64,000 nucleotides of DNA from Cryptomeria japonica (lineage: Eukaryota; Streptophyta; Pinopsida; Cupressales; Cupressaceae): contig NC_081412.1 of assembly GCF_030272615.1 (NCBI RefSeq), forward strand, positions 548,916,488 to 548,980,487, written 5' to 3'. Each line of letters opens with the position of its first letter. Positions within the stretch are counted from its first letter, which is position 1. The position numbers and the translations under genes are program-made. The notes under the pieces are model-generated. The model worked only from the letters and a program-made list of their open reading frames with translations. It was not told where the DNA came from and made no database searches. Below, piece by piece: positions 43,523 through 55,192 of this stretch.

Positions 43523-44604
43523 GGGTGAACTCACAATAATGGTTCCCACTTTTTGGCCACTTTTGACACTGAGATGTACATTTTTAAAATAATCTTCAAC
43601 TTCCAAGAACTATAACTTTTAAACTATTAAAAATTTTAAGATGATGTAAATTAGTGATTTCTAACATTTTGTTTGTAGATTATATATACATTTTTTTCAA
43701 ATTTTTTTGAAGGATTTTAAAAAAAAAATTCCATCTCCCTCGAAAAGTAGTTTTTTACAACAAACTACATTTTTAAAGAGTGAGGTGCCTCCCAAAACGT
43801 ATAACTTTTTTTGTATAAATGATAAAAACTCAATTCTTTTGAATTTTGGTTTATAACATCAATATCCAGGGGTTGCATTTGGTTTTATAGTGATATGTTC
43901 AATATTTTTCATTTTATAAAGTTTTGAAGTCCGACTAGTCATAATTTAGACATAGGTTTACGTTTGAACACATAACTTGTTCTATATAAATCAAAATTCA
44001 ATTTTTTTTTTTTGTTAGAAAGAAGACATCAATACCAAGGGCATAGATATTTTTTAGAATTTTTTTGAATTAGTTTCTTATTTTTCCCAATGCGTTGAAT
44101 AGAGAAGTTCATGTTCGATGAAAAACCAATTTTCCATAAAATTAAAAAAACAAGGACATAATAAATTCAAAGTATAACAAAATTATACTCGTTGGAAAGC
44201 TTGCTCTGAGTACTACAATCTAATATTTCTAGGTTATCAAGATTATTTCATTTGTGCTTTGAACCAGAGCTCCGAAGTAAATAATTCTTCAGAATTCTAT
44301 AAATTTTTGGGAGAAACCTCAAATTAGAGGGTTCGAATGAACAGTACTTCGAGTGAATGGGGTTCACTCGAATCCATTATGGTTCAAGCGAACCCCAATT
44401 CATTTGAACCAATAGGCTTGATTTCGGCCCGTACAAAGTCACCCGCGGTTTGAGTGAACCCAGGTCCGCAACGTGGTTCGCTTGAACTACCAGGGGTAGT
44501 TCGAGCGAATACCACTATTTCGCTCGAACCTAGAAAATCGAAGTTCCCACTTTCGCCAAATTCCTTCATTGGCAAAAGTGGGAACCAGCTTTGTGAATTC
44601 ACCC
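43523..44604. mobile_element. E7: 1082-bp terminal-inverted-repeat DNA transposon in E5
   Basis: The ends are inverted: GGGTGAACTCACAATAATGG and TGGTTCCCACTTTTTGGCC on the left (43523-43558) against the reverse complement of 44571-44604 on the right. TTCA occurs directly on both sides (43519-43522 and 44605-44608) and may be the target duplication. No transposase frame is seen, so it is non-autonomous (MITE-like but long). It splits the RT-to-RNase H region of E5. I cannot assign a superfamily. Confidence 0.85.
44328..44530. repeat. Array of GTTCGAGCGAA-like motifs inside E7
   Basis: About nine copies of TTCGAGTGAA, GGTTCAAGCGAACC or their inverse occur in alternating orientation within 200 bp near the right end of E7. 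Confidence 0.75.
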
Positions 44605-45165
44605 TTCATGGATGGATTGGCTAGTTTTTACTGGAAGTTTATTAGAAATTTCAGTTTAGTTTGTAACCCTATGACTCAAACCATGAGAGGAGATCGAAAG
44701 GAATTCAAGTGGACCACCAGAGAAAACAAAAATTTTGAACTGTTGAAGAAGAAAGTGATTGAGAAGCCTATGTTGGCTTTACCGGATTTCAATCAAGTAT
44801 TTCAAGTGGATTGTGATGCAAGTAGAACAATAATAGGAGCAATCTTGAGTCAGGAAGTTAGAACAGTAACCTATTTTAGTGAGAAATTGAATGATGCCCA
44901 TAGGAGATATTCAGTATATGATCAAGAGTTTTATGCCATATTTCAAGCCTGGAAGAAGTGGGGACATTAATTGTTTCCTAAGGAGTTTGTGTTGTATATA
45001 GATCATCAATCTTTGTAGTATTTGAATAGTCAAAGTAAGTTGAATAAGATACATATGAGATGGGTAGAATTACTACAGAGTTACACCTTTGTGTTGAAGC
45101 ATAGAAGTGGGAAATCTAACAAAGTTGCTAATGCATTGAGTAGGAGAAGGAATTAGCTGATAGAG
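44605..45165 (+). pseudogene. E5 RNase H
   Basis: Resumes after E7 with GLASFYWKFIRNFS. The RNase H follows: FQVDCDASRTIIGAILSQE, YFSEKLNDAHRRYSVYDQEF and, after TAA, the block near 45000 that should read DH. Stops TAA and TAG break it. It would digest the RNA strand of the RNA-DNA hybrid. The open frame continues upstream into E7 sequence (from 44569) by chance. Confidence 0.82.
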
Positions 45166-46140
45166 ATGAGAGTGACAATATTAGGATTTGAAGATTTGAA
45201 GACCTTGTATGATGAAGACCCAGATTTTGCAGAACCTTGGAAAGCATGTAGAGAACCAGTTATGGTAGATAGAAGTAGTGGTTGGATTACTTCATTCAGG
45301 ATGGGATGTTATTCAGACGAGTTCACTTGTGCATACCTAAGAGTTCTATGAGGGAGAACCTAATAAAGGAGAAACATAGTGGAGGACTAGTTGGACATTT
45401 TGGTATTGACAAAATAGTAGCATTGGTGAGTGAGCACTACTTTTGGACATAGATTTATAAGGATGTTAAGAGATATGTGCAAAGTTGTAGAGTTTGTCAA
45501 TTTGCAAAGGGGAGTAGTTAGAATGTGGGATTGTATAAACCTTTGTCCATATCGGTAAGACCTTGGGAGGATATAAGCATAGATTTTGTACTTGGATTGC
45601 CTAAAAAATAGAGAGGGAATGATTCTATATTTGTGGTAGTAGATAGATTCTCAAAGATGGATCATTTCATACCTTGTAAGAAGACTTCAAATACATTGCA
45701 TGTAGCAAACCTATTTTCAAGGAAGTGGTGAGATTACATGGATTAGCTAAGAGTATAGTTTTAGACAGAGACACCAAGTTTGTTGGCTATTTTGGAGAAC
45801 ACTTTGGAAGAAGATGAAGATAGATTTGAAGTTCAGTTCTACTTTTCATCCACATAGTCATGGAGAGACAAAAGTTGTTAACCAGAGTTTGTGAAACTTG
45901 TTGAGATGTTTAGTGGGAGATAAAACCAGAAGTTGGGATTTGATCCTTCCAGAAGAAAAGTTTGCCTACAACAATTCAATGAATAGAAGTACCAGAAGAA
46001 CACCTTTTGATATTGTTATCGAAGTGCATTCTAGAGGTATATCAGAATTAAGAGACATTAGCAGTGAAGACCAGAGAAGTTCAAAAGTAGAATAATTTGT
46101 AGATCACATGGTACCATTGCATACTCAGGTTAAGAAGCAT
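45166..46140 (+). pseudogene. E5 integrase
   Basis: The zinc-module region is near 45370-45510 (GGLVGHFGIDK, CRVCQFAKG). The core has SIDFVLGLP near 45580, DRDTKFVG near 45770 and the third catalytic position near 45865, which reads HGETKVVNQ with Lys where Glu is expected, as in E2. Stops and small shifts are frequent. PFDIVIEVHSRGISELRD marks the C-terminal part. Confidence 0.8.
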
Positions 46141-46628
46141 TTAGAACACATGAACAACAAGTATAAGGAGAAGTCAGATGAGAAGAGGAGAAATAAGGAA
46201 TATGAAGTTGGTGATGAAGTGATGGTATATCTGAGAAAAGAGAGATTCCCAGTTGGAACTTATAACAAATTGTAGATGAAGAAGTTTGGACCTTGCAAGA
46301 TTTTGAGGAAGTTCAATTCAAGAAATGCATATGAAGTGCAGTTATCGGATAGTCTAATTATTTCACTTATGTTTAACATTGCACATCTTCATGAGTATCA
46401 TGAACCAGAATTTAGTGAGGATAGTGTTGTAGACTTGGAGAAACAGTTACCCCAGAAGGAACTAGATCATATTGAAGATATTTTGGATAGTAGGATTGGG
46501 CGTAGTACCCAGAGCAGTCAATATAAAGAATATATTTTGAAGTGGAAGGATAGATGAGTTGAAGATTCATCTTGGATTTCTCAGGTAGAGGCAGACCGCC
46601 TTGGTTTTCCTCTGACTCGGACAAAGTG
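46141..46628 (+). pseudogene. E5 integrase tail and chromodomain
   Basis: GPCKILRKFNSRNAYEVQL is the conserved gypsy integrase tail (GPFXIL type). The chromodomain follows near 46520: YKEYILKWKDR, TGA, then EDSSWISQVEADRL. The frame runs on to the target site of E6 at 46629. The chromodomain places E5 among chromoviruses with E2. Confidence 0.82.
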
Positions 46629-46633
46629 AGAGG

Positions 46634-48153
46634 TGATATTTCTGATACTAAATGTAAGTACAAATCCAATAGCCAACAAGATGAGAGGGGGGGGTGAATC
46701 ATACAAACTTAATCTTCCATTAAAATATCAGATTCAACCTCGGTAACATATACTTCAGTAATATAGCCAAAACTGTTAAACATGCAAACTCAAAAGCATA
46801 TAAACATCATAAACCTCATAACACCAGATTTAACATGGAAACCCAAATAGGGAAAAACCACTATGGGATTTCGAACCCACTAAGAAATATACTCTTCTAG
46901 AGTATGCTCAGTTAAAAGCAAATCGTGTTAAAGATTACAAACACATTGCTAGATGTGACCCGGTTAAGGGATTTCCCTCAGATCTATTAGGATCTTCACC
47001 TTGTTAGAAGTGACCTTGTTAAAGGATTCCAAACACTCAATCAGAATGTCACCTTGCTAGAGGGTTTTACAAATAAGACTGTTAAGTCCACTCAGTTAAG
47101 AGATTTTCTGTCACTTTAACAAAATAATAGTACTAAAATCTATCTACAACTTCACATCTAAAATGCTAAAGCAGATTCTTATTTGTTCAATATAATCTAG
47201 ACATAGAACTAATCTTGTCCATCTGTTGGGCTTCTATACTCTATTATTCAAATAGGTCTTCAAGCTTCTATGCTTGGTAATCACTATGTAGCATCCCTGT
47301 GCATACACTTGCCCACATACATTGTTTATCAACAATTCCCTATTTATAAACAATTAGATAACCACTTAATCTCCTTGATCACATTTCCCATGATCAATCA
47401 TAGCCATCAGATCTTTAATCTTGTCCAGGTTCAATGCATCTTTTGATCTTAAAATGTTTTACCTTGCCTAAGAACTTGCATTTATTTCTTAAAACTTGTG
47501 CTAGGGTATTGTAGTTCAATATGAAATGTAGATCTTCATGCCGACTTTCCTTTGCCATAGATTCTTAACAAACTATATTTACGGCATACCAATCATTTAA
47601 TCAATTCCAAGTCATCAGCTTCCTTCATTAAATAACACATGTAACCATTTAATGCATTCTGTTATAGCTCGGTTACAACTCGGTTACAACTCGGTAAATA
47701 CTAAACTTCACTCGGTAGACATTTCGTCTTCATTAACTGATAGCAATAACCTTAGGGTTTACCGACTAGGTTCTTTGCTTGGTAACATAGTATAGTATTA
47801 ACCTTTACATTTTAAAACATATGTATGATGTTAAAACAATCTAAACATCATGATCTCATCATTGTCTGACTCGGTAATAGTTGCCCATTGAATACCTATT
47901 CATCCCCGTATTCATCATAATCTTTCTGTGTCTTTTACCAACATCTTTATGTTCTTCAAATCATACTTCTCAAGATATGGCAACATCATACTGAGTTAGA
48001 AAATCAATTTCTTGACATCAATGACAAAATAATAATACCAGGACAATAAACATCCTTAATCAGTTATATCCATAATCATCAACAACCTTCTCAATATCCT
48101 TATTGAAATGTCAACAATCTTTCATTGTCTGTTATAATGCTAAATTGCCAACA
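46634..48153 (-). repeat. E6 3' LTR (1520 bp)
   Basis: TGATATTTCTGATAC to TTGCCAACA. It is similar throughout to 52824-54355, with scattered, mostly transition differences. CTCGGT hexamers recur near 47670-47720. Confidence 0.92.
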
Positions 48154-48330
48154 ATCTCCCCCTTTGGCATTGATGGCAAAACCAATTGATTTGACCTTAA
48201 AAGATTCGGATTGCTGTGATTTTGAAATGTTGAAATGCTTTCCCCCATACATTAGACTTCTCCTCTTTTCTCAGTCTTCTTTCCAAACTTTGGTTTTCTC
48301 CCCTTTCTCAGTTTGCTCCCCCTTTGACAA
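48154..48330 (-). promoter_or_regulatory. E6 multiplied polypurine tract
   Basis: CTCCCCCTTTGGCATTGATG sits next to the LTR at 48156. A second CTCCCCCTTTGACA is at 48316. The first copy matches E3's tract (21205 on) with one difference over 26 bases. Confidence 0.72.
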
Positions 48331-48568
48331 CAATGCCAAAAAAGTAAAGAACTAAAACATAATTTCTTCCTATATGAAGTGATTTCCTGCTGTTGTGTAT
48401 CAATGCAATCTCGGTCAAAGCATTTTGTCTTCAATTCTTGTTCCCTATATTGTTTTCCTATAATATTTCCTGTACACCTTTAGAAAACCTCCTAAAGTGT
48501 GTAAAGAAGAATCAACTCCTAAAAGATATGCGATAGAGTCATCAGATTGATGCTTTCACCGAACTTGG

Positions 48569-48969
48569 TCAGTGAGTAGAAGATAGGTGTAGGACCCCTA
48601 ACTTACTTCTGAGATATTCAAAAGTGTCCCTTGGTAGTGGCTTGGTGAAGATATCGGCTATTTGTTCCTTTGTGCTAACATACTCCACCACCACTTTCTT
48701 CTCTTGAGCTTCTTCTCTAAGATAATGATATTTGATAGAGATGTGCTTTGTCTTAGAGTGCATAATAGGATTCTTTGAAATATTAATGGCACTAGTATTG
48801 TCACAGAATATAGTTACTGGCTTGGTAACTTTCTCATTTATACCTTCCAACAGTTGTTTGATCCATGCAATGTTAGTACAATTCAATCTTGCAGCAATGT
48901 ATTCAGCTTCTGGTGTTGACTATGAAACACATCCTTGTTTCTTGCTAAGCCAACTCACTAGTCTTTCTC
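48569..48969 (-). pseudogene. E6 RNase H
   Basis: The copia RNase H end, with WIKQLLEG, VTIFCDNTSAI, SKTKHISIKYHYLRE and the terminal TKPLPRDTFEYLRSKLGV, all standard for copia pol C-termini. It lies in the frame used by gag and integrase, whereas the RT upstream (48970-49680) is in another frame, so a shift lies near 48970. A stop precedes the first Met. The catalytic Asp in CDN is present. Confidence 0.88.
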
Positions 48970-49945
48970 CTAAAAAGAAAGCTCCTCCACTTGTGCTTTT
49001 TTGTCATCAATGTTGCCTACCCAATCAGCATCAGTATAAACTTTTAAATCAAAATCATTTCCTTTCTGATATACTAAGCCATAATCCTTAGTGCCTTTCA
49101 AGTATCTAAAAATTCTTTTGATTGTTGTCATGTGTGTTTCCTTAGGATCTGCAGAGAATCTTGCAACTATACCTACTGCATGTGCTATGTCTGGTCTATT
49201 GTGAACAACATATTGTAGCTTTCCAATCATGGATCGGTAAAGTGTCTCATCAGCAGATGCAGATTCATCATTCTTTGATAATTTATAGTTGGTAGTCATA
49301 GGAGTACTTACTGGTTTTGAATCCTCCATTCCAAATTTCTTCAAGATTTCCTTAATGTATTTAGATTGAGTAATGAAAATCTCATTTTTCATTTGCAGTA
49401 TCTGTAAACCTATAAAATACTTTATCTCACCGATACCGATTAATGACATCTCAAATTCTTTGCTCATTTCATTTCCAAATTTCTTGCATAAAGAGTCATT
49501 TCCACAAAATATAATATCATCAACAAATATGGCTGAGATCAGTATTCCATTTTCATCATTCTTCATGTACATATTGTTGTTCTCACTTGTCCTTATAAAA
49601 CCAATCTTAATCAAATAAGAGTGCAATCTTTCATACCATGCTCTAGGTGCTTGTTTCAAACCATAAAAAGCTTTGTTCAATTTACATACCTGATCTTTAT
49701 TCTTGTCTTCAACAAATCCTTTAGGTTATTCAATAAAAACTTCTTCTTCTAATATTCCATTCAGAAATGCAAATTTGACATCCATTTGATATACCTTGAA
49801 ATTTTTGAAAGTAGCATATGCCAACAATGTTCTTACTCCTTCAAGTCTAGCAACAGGTGCAAAAGTTTCACCATAATCAATTCCTTCTTCTTGAGCATAA
49901 CCTTTGCAAACTAGTCTTGCTTTGTTTTGAATGACCTCTCCTTTT
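48970..49945 (-). pseudogene. E6 reverse transcriptase
   Basis: The C-terminal RT segment of 236 codons starts NKAFYGLKQAPRAWYERL, followed by the active site IFVDDIIFCGND (both Asp kept), FEMSLIGIGEIKYFIGLQI, SKYIKEILKKFGM and the HNRPDIAHAVG/ADWVG blocks. The N-terminal RT region (49681-49945) is in the gag frame and includes [11 protein letters not shown]-like remains, broken by stops. It would copy element RNA to cDNA. Two frameshifts make it inactive. Confidence 0.88.
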
Positions 49946-50629
49946 TCATTTAGCTTGTTTCTGAAAATACACTTTGTACCAATTACATTTTTTGTCCTTT
50001 GGTCTTGGGATTAGTGTCCATGTGTTATTCTTCTTGATTTGATCAATCTCTTCTGTCATAGCATTTATCCAATCTTCACTGTTAAATGCCTCTTTCACTA
50101 TTCTTGGTTCAAAATCAGATATCAAACATGTGTTTTGTCTCAGTTTGTTCCTTGTCATCATTGGATCATCCTTATCTCCTATAATCTGACTTGGTGCATG
50201 ATGTCTTTTGACATACTTGGCTAATATAGGCTTGATAGGCTCTGTATGATCTTCTTCATCACTCAGTAACTGGATATTCTCTTCATTTTCCTCAACAATC
50301 TTCTCGGTAAGACTTGTCAATTGAACATAGACAAATTCATCATAGTCTTCTGGTTCCTTGGAATTTCCTTCATCAATTCTTTTAGCAAATTCATCAATTT
50401 TCACATTTGCACTTTCTACTATTTTGTTAGATGATTTGATCAGACATTTAAATGCTTTGTTCCTAGAAGAATAACCTAGAAATGTTCCTTCTTCACTCTT
50501 CTGATCAAACTTGCCATTTCTATCATCTTTGTGTACATAGCATCTACTTCCAAAGATTTTAAAATAACTTACATTAGGTTTCTTATCATACCATATTTCA
50601 TATGGTGTCTTCAAAGTACCTTTCTTCAA
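49946..50629 (-). pseudogene. E6 integrase C-terminal region and RT start
   Basis: 227 codons: TPYEIWYDKKPNVSYFKIFGSRCYV (the conserved copia integrase C-terminal motif) and FLGYSSRNKAFKCL, an acidic linker, then the start of the RT region ([28 protein letters not shown]). It follows TGA and TAA near 50632. In frame with integrase. Confidence 0.87.
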
Positions 50630-50635
50630 TTATAC

Positions 50636-51316
50636 TCACTTCAGGGTGTAAACTGTTGTGCTTATTGCTTCTCTCCAAAATGTTTGAGGCACTTTCTTTT
50701 CAATCATCATTGTTCTAGCACAATCCACAATAGATCTGTTTCTTCTCTCAACTATTCCATTCTGTTGTGGAGTTCTCAGTGCAGAGACTTGTCTTTTAAT
50801 ACCATGATCATTGCAGAATAAGTTGAATTCATCAAATGTGAACTCTCCTCCTCTATTTGATCTAAGACATTTCAGTTGTCTTCCTATTTCATTTTCAACT
50901 CTTTCCTTGTACCATTTAAACATTTGAAAAGCTTCTGATTTATCTTTTAAAAACATCACTGACATCATCCTTGAATAGTCATCCACAAATAATATGAAAT
51001 ATTTATCACCATAATAACTTTGAACTTTCATAGGACCACAAAGATCAGTGTGCACTAGATCTAAAATTCCCTTAGAAGTGTAAGACTTACTTGTAAATCT
51101 TGATCTTGTCATCTTACCCATCTGGCATCCTTGACACATAGCATTCTCAGGTTTTTGAAGACTCGGTAGACCTCTTACTCGGTGCTTCTTGCTTATTTTG
51201 ATCAGATTATCAAAATTTACATGACAAAACGTTTTATGCCATAACCAGGTATCATCTATCTTTGCATACAAACAATTGTTACGAGTTGAGTCAAGGTGAA
51301 ATGTGTTACCTTTTGT
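50636..51316 (-). pseudogene. E6 integrase core
   Basis: The zinc module HKTFCHVNFDNL...CQGCQMGK is followed by the core. The first catalytic Asp is in LVHTDLCGP and the Glu is in TPQQNGIVERRNRS. The second position reads LRSNRGGEF, where copia elements carry SDRGGE, so Asp has become Asn (codon at 50855-50857, a G-to-A change in the coding strand). The upstream stop is TAA in the N-terminal part. This copy could not integrate by its own enzyme. Confidence 0.9.
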
Positions 51317-51985
51317 TTATGTCCCGGTAGCAGCTAACTTTCCATTCTTGTAATGAACTTTGACAATTCCTTCCTGAAATTCTATTCGGTAACCTATGTT
51401 GTTTAGTTGTTCTACACTCAACAAATTGTATTTCAAACCTTCAACCCAATAAACATCATTACATTTAGCAAAGTCAAGAAGTGTTATAGATCCTTTACCT
51501 TTCACTGGACATGGTGCATCATTACCAAATCTAACATAGCCTCCATCATAATCTTCTAATATAACAAACTTGTGTTTATCTCCTGTCATATGATGTGAGC
51601 ATCCACTATCTATGATCCAAGAATCATTAATGTTTATGTGAGATATTAGGGCTTTTTCTTCATACCTTTCTTCATCTGATCCATCTTTGATAGCCACATA
51701 AACTACTTCCTTTGTAGCAGTTTCATCTGATTTATCATCATTAGATTCCTCGTTAGCTATTAAACATGTCTTTCTATTTCTTCTTCTGAAGTCTCGGTGT
51801 CCTCTATAATGATTATCTTTTTGTCTGTCATCTCGGTAATCTCTCTTTTCAGTAGAATCTTTGTCAAGACAGTTAGAAGCTATATGTCCTATCTTATCAC
51901 AATTAAAACATTTCAATGGTAGTTTTCCTTTATACTTACCTTTGGCTCTCGATAACCTTTTAGCTAATAGTGCTTCAAACTCTTC
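51317..51985 (-). pseudogene. E6 zinc knuckle and aspartic protease
   Basis: Knuckle CFNCDKIGHIASNC at the start of the 199-codon segment, a basic RDYRDDRQKDNHYRGHRDFR stretch, then the protease with WIIDSGCSHHMTGD and the conserved LLSVEQL block. TAG near 51984 separates it from gag in the same frame. Confidence 0.9.
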
Positions 51986-52759
51986 CTACTTTCTAATTTC
52001 CTCATATAGTTTGTGTACTTCTTCCATGTTCTTATGAAATCTTTCACTTTCTCCACGGTGATCTCCTTCAGAATACTTATACTTTCTTTCATTGTAATCA
52101 TTAGATTCATCAAGATGAAAAGAACTAAATGCAGATTCAACTTTATTTGCCAAAGATCCACTGTTATCAAAGTTACTTAACTCAAATGCATGTAGCTTAC
52201 CAATAGTAGCATCTAAAGAAACTGGCATATTAGGTACAGACCTCAATTCATTGATTATAGAGACTCGGATTGCATAAGCTGCTAGAAGGGTTCTTAACAA
52301 CTTACTTGTTATATCATTTTCTTCTATAGTTCCACCTGCTCCTTTGATTTGATTGACAATCTCCTTTAGTCTTGTACTATACTGAGTTATGTTCTCACCT
52401 TCATTCATCCTCATAGATTCAAGTTGTCCTCTTACACTATCTACTTTTTCTCTTTGAACATGTTCATCTCCTCCATACACTGATATGAGCTTATCCCACA
52501 TTGCCTTTGCATCATTGCAGCCTTCTGGATCATTAAACTCTGAATCAGTCAATGTAGATGTTATTTCAATCATTGGTTGATTATGTTCTTGCTTTGCCTT
52601 TATCTCTTCCATAGTCAATGGATAGGTGCTCGGTGTAACAAAATCATTCTCTAGATAGTATACAACATATTCTCCAACTCCTAATAGATGCATCTTCCTC
52701 CTTTTCTACCATGTAGAGCAACTTGACTTGTTCAACTTTGGTGCATCCGTCTTATACAT
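51986..52759 (-). pseudogene. E6 gag (copia UBN2-type)
   Basis: The likely start is ATG 52757-52759, about 40 bases after the primer site. TAG occurs after 17 codons (STW, then stop), and the frame then runs open from 52693. The copia gag core has AKAMWDKLISVYGGDEHV, QLESMRMNEGENITQYSTRL and ITSKLLRTLLAAYA, followed by ATIGKLHAFEL. A Lys/Glu-rich tail leads to TAG near 51986. The particle protein of the element. Confidence 0.87.
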
Positions 52760-52801
52760 CTTTGGATCTTTAACTCAAGTGCCTTTAAAATTTTCTTCTG
52801 G

Positions 52802-52821
52802 ATTCCAAAGATCTGATACCA
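52802..52821 (-). promoter_or_regulatory. E6 primer-binding site
   Basis: The minus strand reads TGGTATCAGATCTTTGG. The first ten bases match the initiator tRNA-Met type site. Two bases separate it from the LTR. Confidence 0.72.
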
Positions 52822-52823
52822 AT

Positions 52824-54355
52824 TGATAGTTCTGATACTAAATGTAAGTATAGATCCAATAGCCAACAAGATGAGATGGGGGGGTGAATCATACAAACTT
52901 AATCTTCCATAAAAACATTAGATTCAACCTCGGTAACATATACTTCAGTAATATAACTAGAACTGTTAAACATGCAAACTCAAAAGCATATAAACATCAT
53001 AAACCTCATAACACTAGATTTAATGTGGAAACCCAAATAGGGAAAAACCACTATGGGATTTCAGACCCACTAAGAAATATACTCTTCTAGAGTATGCTCG
53101 GTTAAAAGAAAATCCTGTTAAAGATTACAAACACATTGCTAGATGTGACCCGGTTAAGGGATTTCCCTCAGATCTTTTAGGATCTTCACCTTGTTAGAAG
53201 TGACCTTGTTAAAGGATTTCAAACACTCAATCAGAATGTCACCTTGCTAGAGGGTTTTACAAATAAGACTGTTAAGTCCACTTGATTAAGAGATTTTCTG
53301 TCACTTTTACAAAATAACAGTAATAAAATCTATCTGCAGCTTCACATCTAAAATACTAAAGAAAATTCTTATTTGTTCAATACAATCTAGACATAGAACT
53401 AATCTTGTCCATCTGCTAGGCTTTTATACTTTGTTATTCAAATAGGTCTTCAAGCTTCTGTGCTCGGTAATCACTATGTAGCATCCCTGTGCATACACTT
53501 GCCCACATACATTGTTTATCAATAGTTCCCTATTTATAAACAATTAGATAACCACTTAATCTCCTTGATCACATTTCTCATGATCAATCATAGCCATCAA
53601 ATCTTCAATCTTGTCCAGGTTCAATGCATCTTTTGATCTGAAAACATTTTACCCTGCCTAGGAACTTGCATATATTTCTTGGAACTTGTGCTAGGGTATT
53701 GCGGTTCAATTTGAACTGTAGATCTTCATGCCGACTTTCCTTTGCCATAGATTCTTAACAAACTATATTTACAGCATACCAATCATTTATCAGTTCCAGC
53801 TCATCAGCTTCCTTCATTAAATAACGCATGTAACCATTTAATGCATTATGTTATAGCTCGGTTACAACTTAGTAAATACTAAACTTCACTCGGTAGACAT
53901 TCCGTCTTCATTAACTGATAGCAATAACCTTAGGGTTTACGGACTAGGTTCCTTAGGGCTTACCGACTAGGTTCTTTGCTTTGTAACATAGTATAGTATT
54001 AGCCTTTACAATTTACAACATATGTATGATGTTAAAACAATCTAAACATCATGATCTCTTCATTGTCTGACTCGGTAATAGTTGCCCATTGAATAACTTA
54101 TTCATCCCCTTATTCATCATAATCTTTTCGTGTCTTTTATTGACATCTTTATATTCTTCAAATCATACTTCTCAAGATATGGCAACATCATACTAAGTTA
54201 GAAAATCAATTTCTTGACATCAATGACAAAATAATAATATCAAGACAGTAAACATCCTTAATCAGTTATATCCATAATCATCAACAACCTTCTCAATATC
54301 CTTATTGAAATGTCAACAATCTTTCATTGTCTGTTATAATGCTAAATTGCCAACA
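52824..54355 (-). repeat. E6 5' LTR (1532 bp)
   Basis: TGATAGTTCTGATAC to TTGCCAACA. It is longer than its partner mainly because of a small tandem duplication near 53930-53975 (ACTAGGTTCCTTAGGGCTTA block). Confidence 0.92.
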
Positions 54356-54387
54356 AGAGGCTCACTTTTTCAATAACCTCAGATGTC

Positions 54388-55192
54388 TGATGCAGGAGCA
54401 TCCTTAGTTCATAGCAATCTTGCATCAACCAAAAGCACTTTCTTTTTGTTTTTCTTTCTATTTCCATTTTCATCTTTTCTTTCTATGTGTCCCAATTTTG
54501 GATCACCAGATCATGTGGAGTTGGTTTCTAATTGAAGACTTGATCATCTTTCTTTTTTCTAGACCACATCGCATTTGGATCATTTTTCGGCAAGATATCG
54601 TTATCAGTTTCCTTGATAGTTTCCTGTTACCAGTTGATAGTTCTTGTTATCGGTTGCCTGGACCTATTTTGGTGATCTACTAGAACCCCTTCCAAAGCTT
54701 CTGGAGCCTTTGTTATTGATTGTAATGTTCCTTGGTGCGTGGTTGACCTTTCCCCACGATCTATGTTTTATCCTTTGGATTTTCTAGAGGAATCTCTTGG
54801 TGGAGGCCGTCCTTGTTTATTGTACATGTTAGCTCTTGTTCTTTGAATTTTGATCCCTTTTGGGCCAACTGGATCCTTTGGATCAATATATACAATTGTA
54901 ATTGTGCATTAGAATGAAATCAATAGAAGAATCAAGTAGCGAGACTATGCATAGAAGATAGATCTTATGATTCAAGGTCTCAGTTGTGACCTATTATGTA
55001 TGTTCTACCAAGCATGTGAGCTAGTCATGCTATAACCTGGTTGTTACTAGTTGATTCTAATTAATTTTCATGCAATAAAAACATTTTTTTCTACATTGTC
55101 TCCATCATATCTTTGTGTTTCCATTTTGTTTACTCTTGCTGACCGGTCTGGATTGATCTCTTTGAGGTCCCTCCTCACTAGTGACTACTTCA
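54388..55192 (+). repeat. E5 3' LTR (805 bp)
   Basis: TGATGCAGGAGCATCC to GACTACTTCA. Same length as the 5' LTR. Confidence 0.9.

Larger units (their letters stand above)
46629..54360 (-). mobile_element. E6: complete Sirevirus-like Ty1/copia retrotransposon
   Basis: LTRs 46634-48153 and 52824-54355 (about 1.52 and 1.53 kb) are flanked by the target duplication AGAGG (46629-46633 and 54356-54360). On the minus strand the primer site is at 52802-52821, then gag, knuckle, protease, integrase, RT and RNase H, the copia order. A multiplied polypurine tract (48156-48163, 48316-48323) precedes the 3' LTR. The last feature and the TTCACCCCCCC-type LTR block are typical of Sireviruses as I recall them. 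It is inserted in E5. Confidence 0.9.
40120..55192 (+). mobile_element. E5: decayed chromovirus interrupted by E6 and E7
   Basis: The 805-bp LTRs lie at 40120-40924 and 54388-55192, with a primer site at 40927. Gag, protease, RT, RNase H, integrase and chromodomain run left to right from 41034 to about 46620. Frames change (about 41760-42080, RT, and across E7) and stops are many, so this copy is old. E7 (1082 bp) sits between RT and RNase H, and E6 (7.7 kb) sits between the chromodomain and the 3' LTR. I cannot find a clean target duplication next to the LTRs (GTTTT on the left, AAGTT on the right). Confidence 0.88.
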
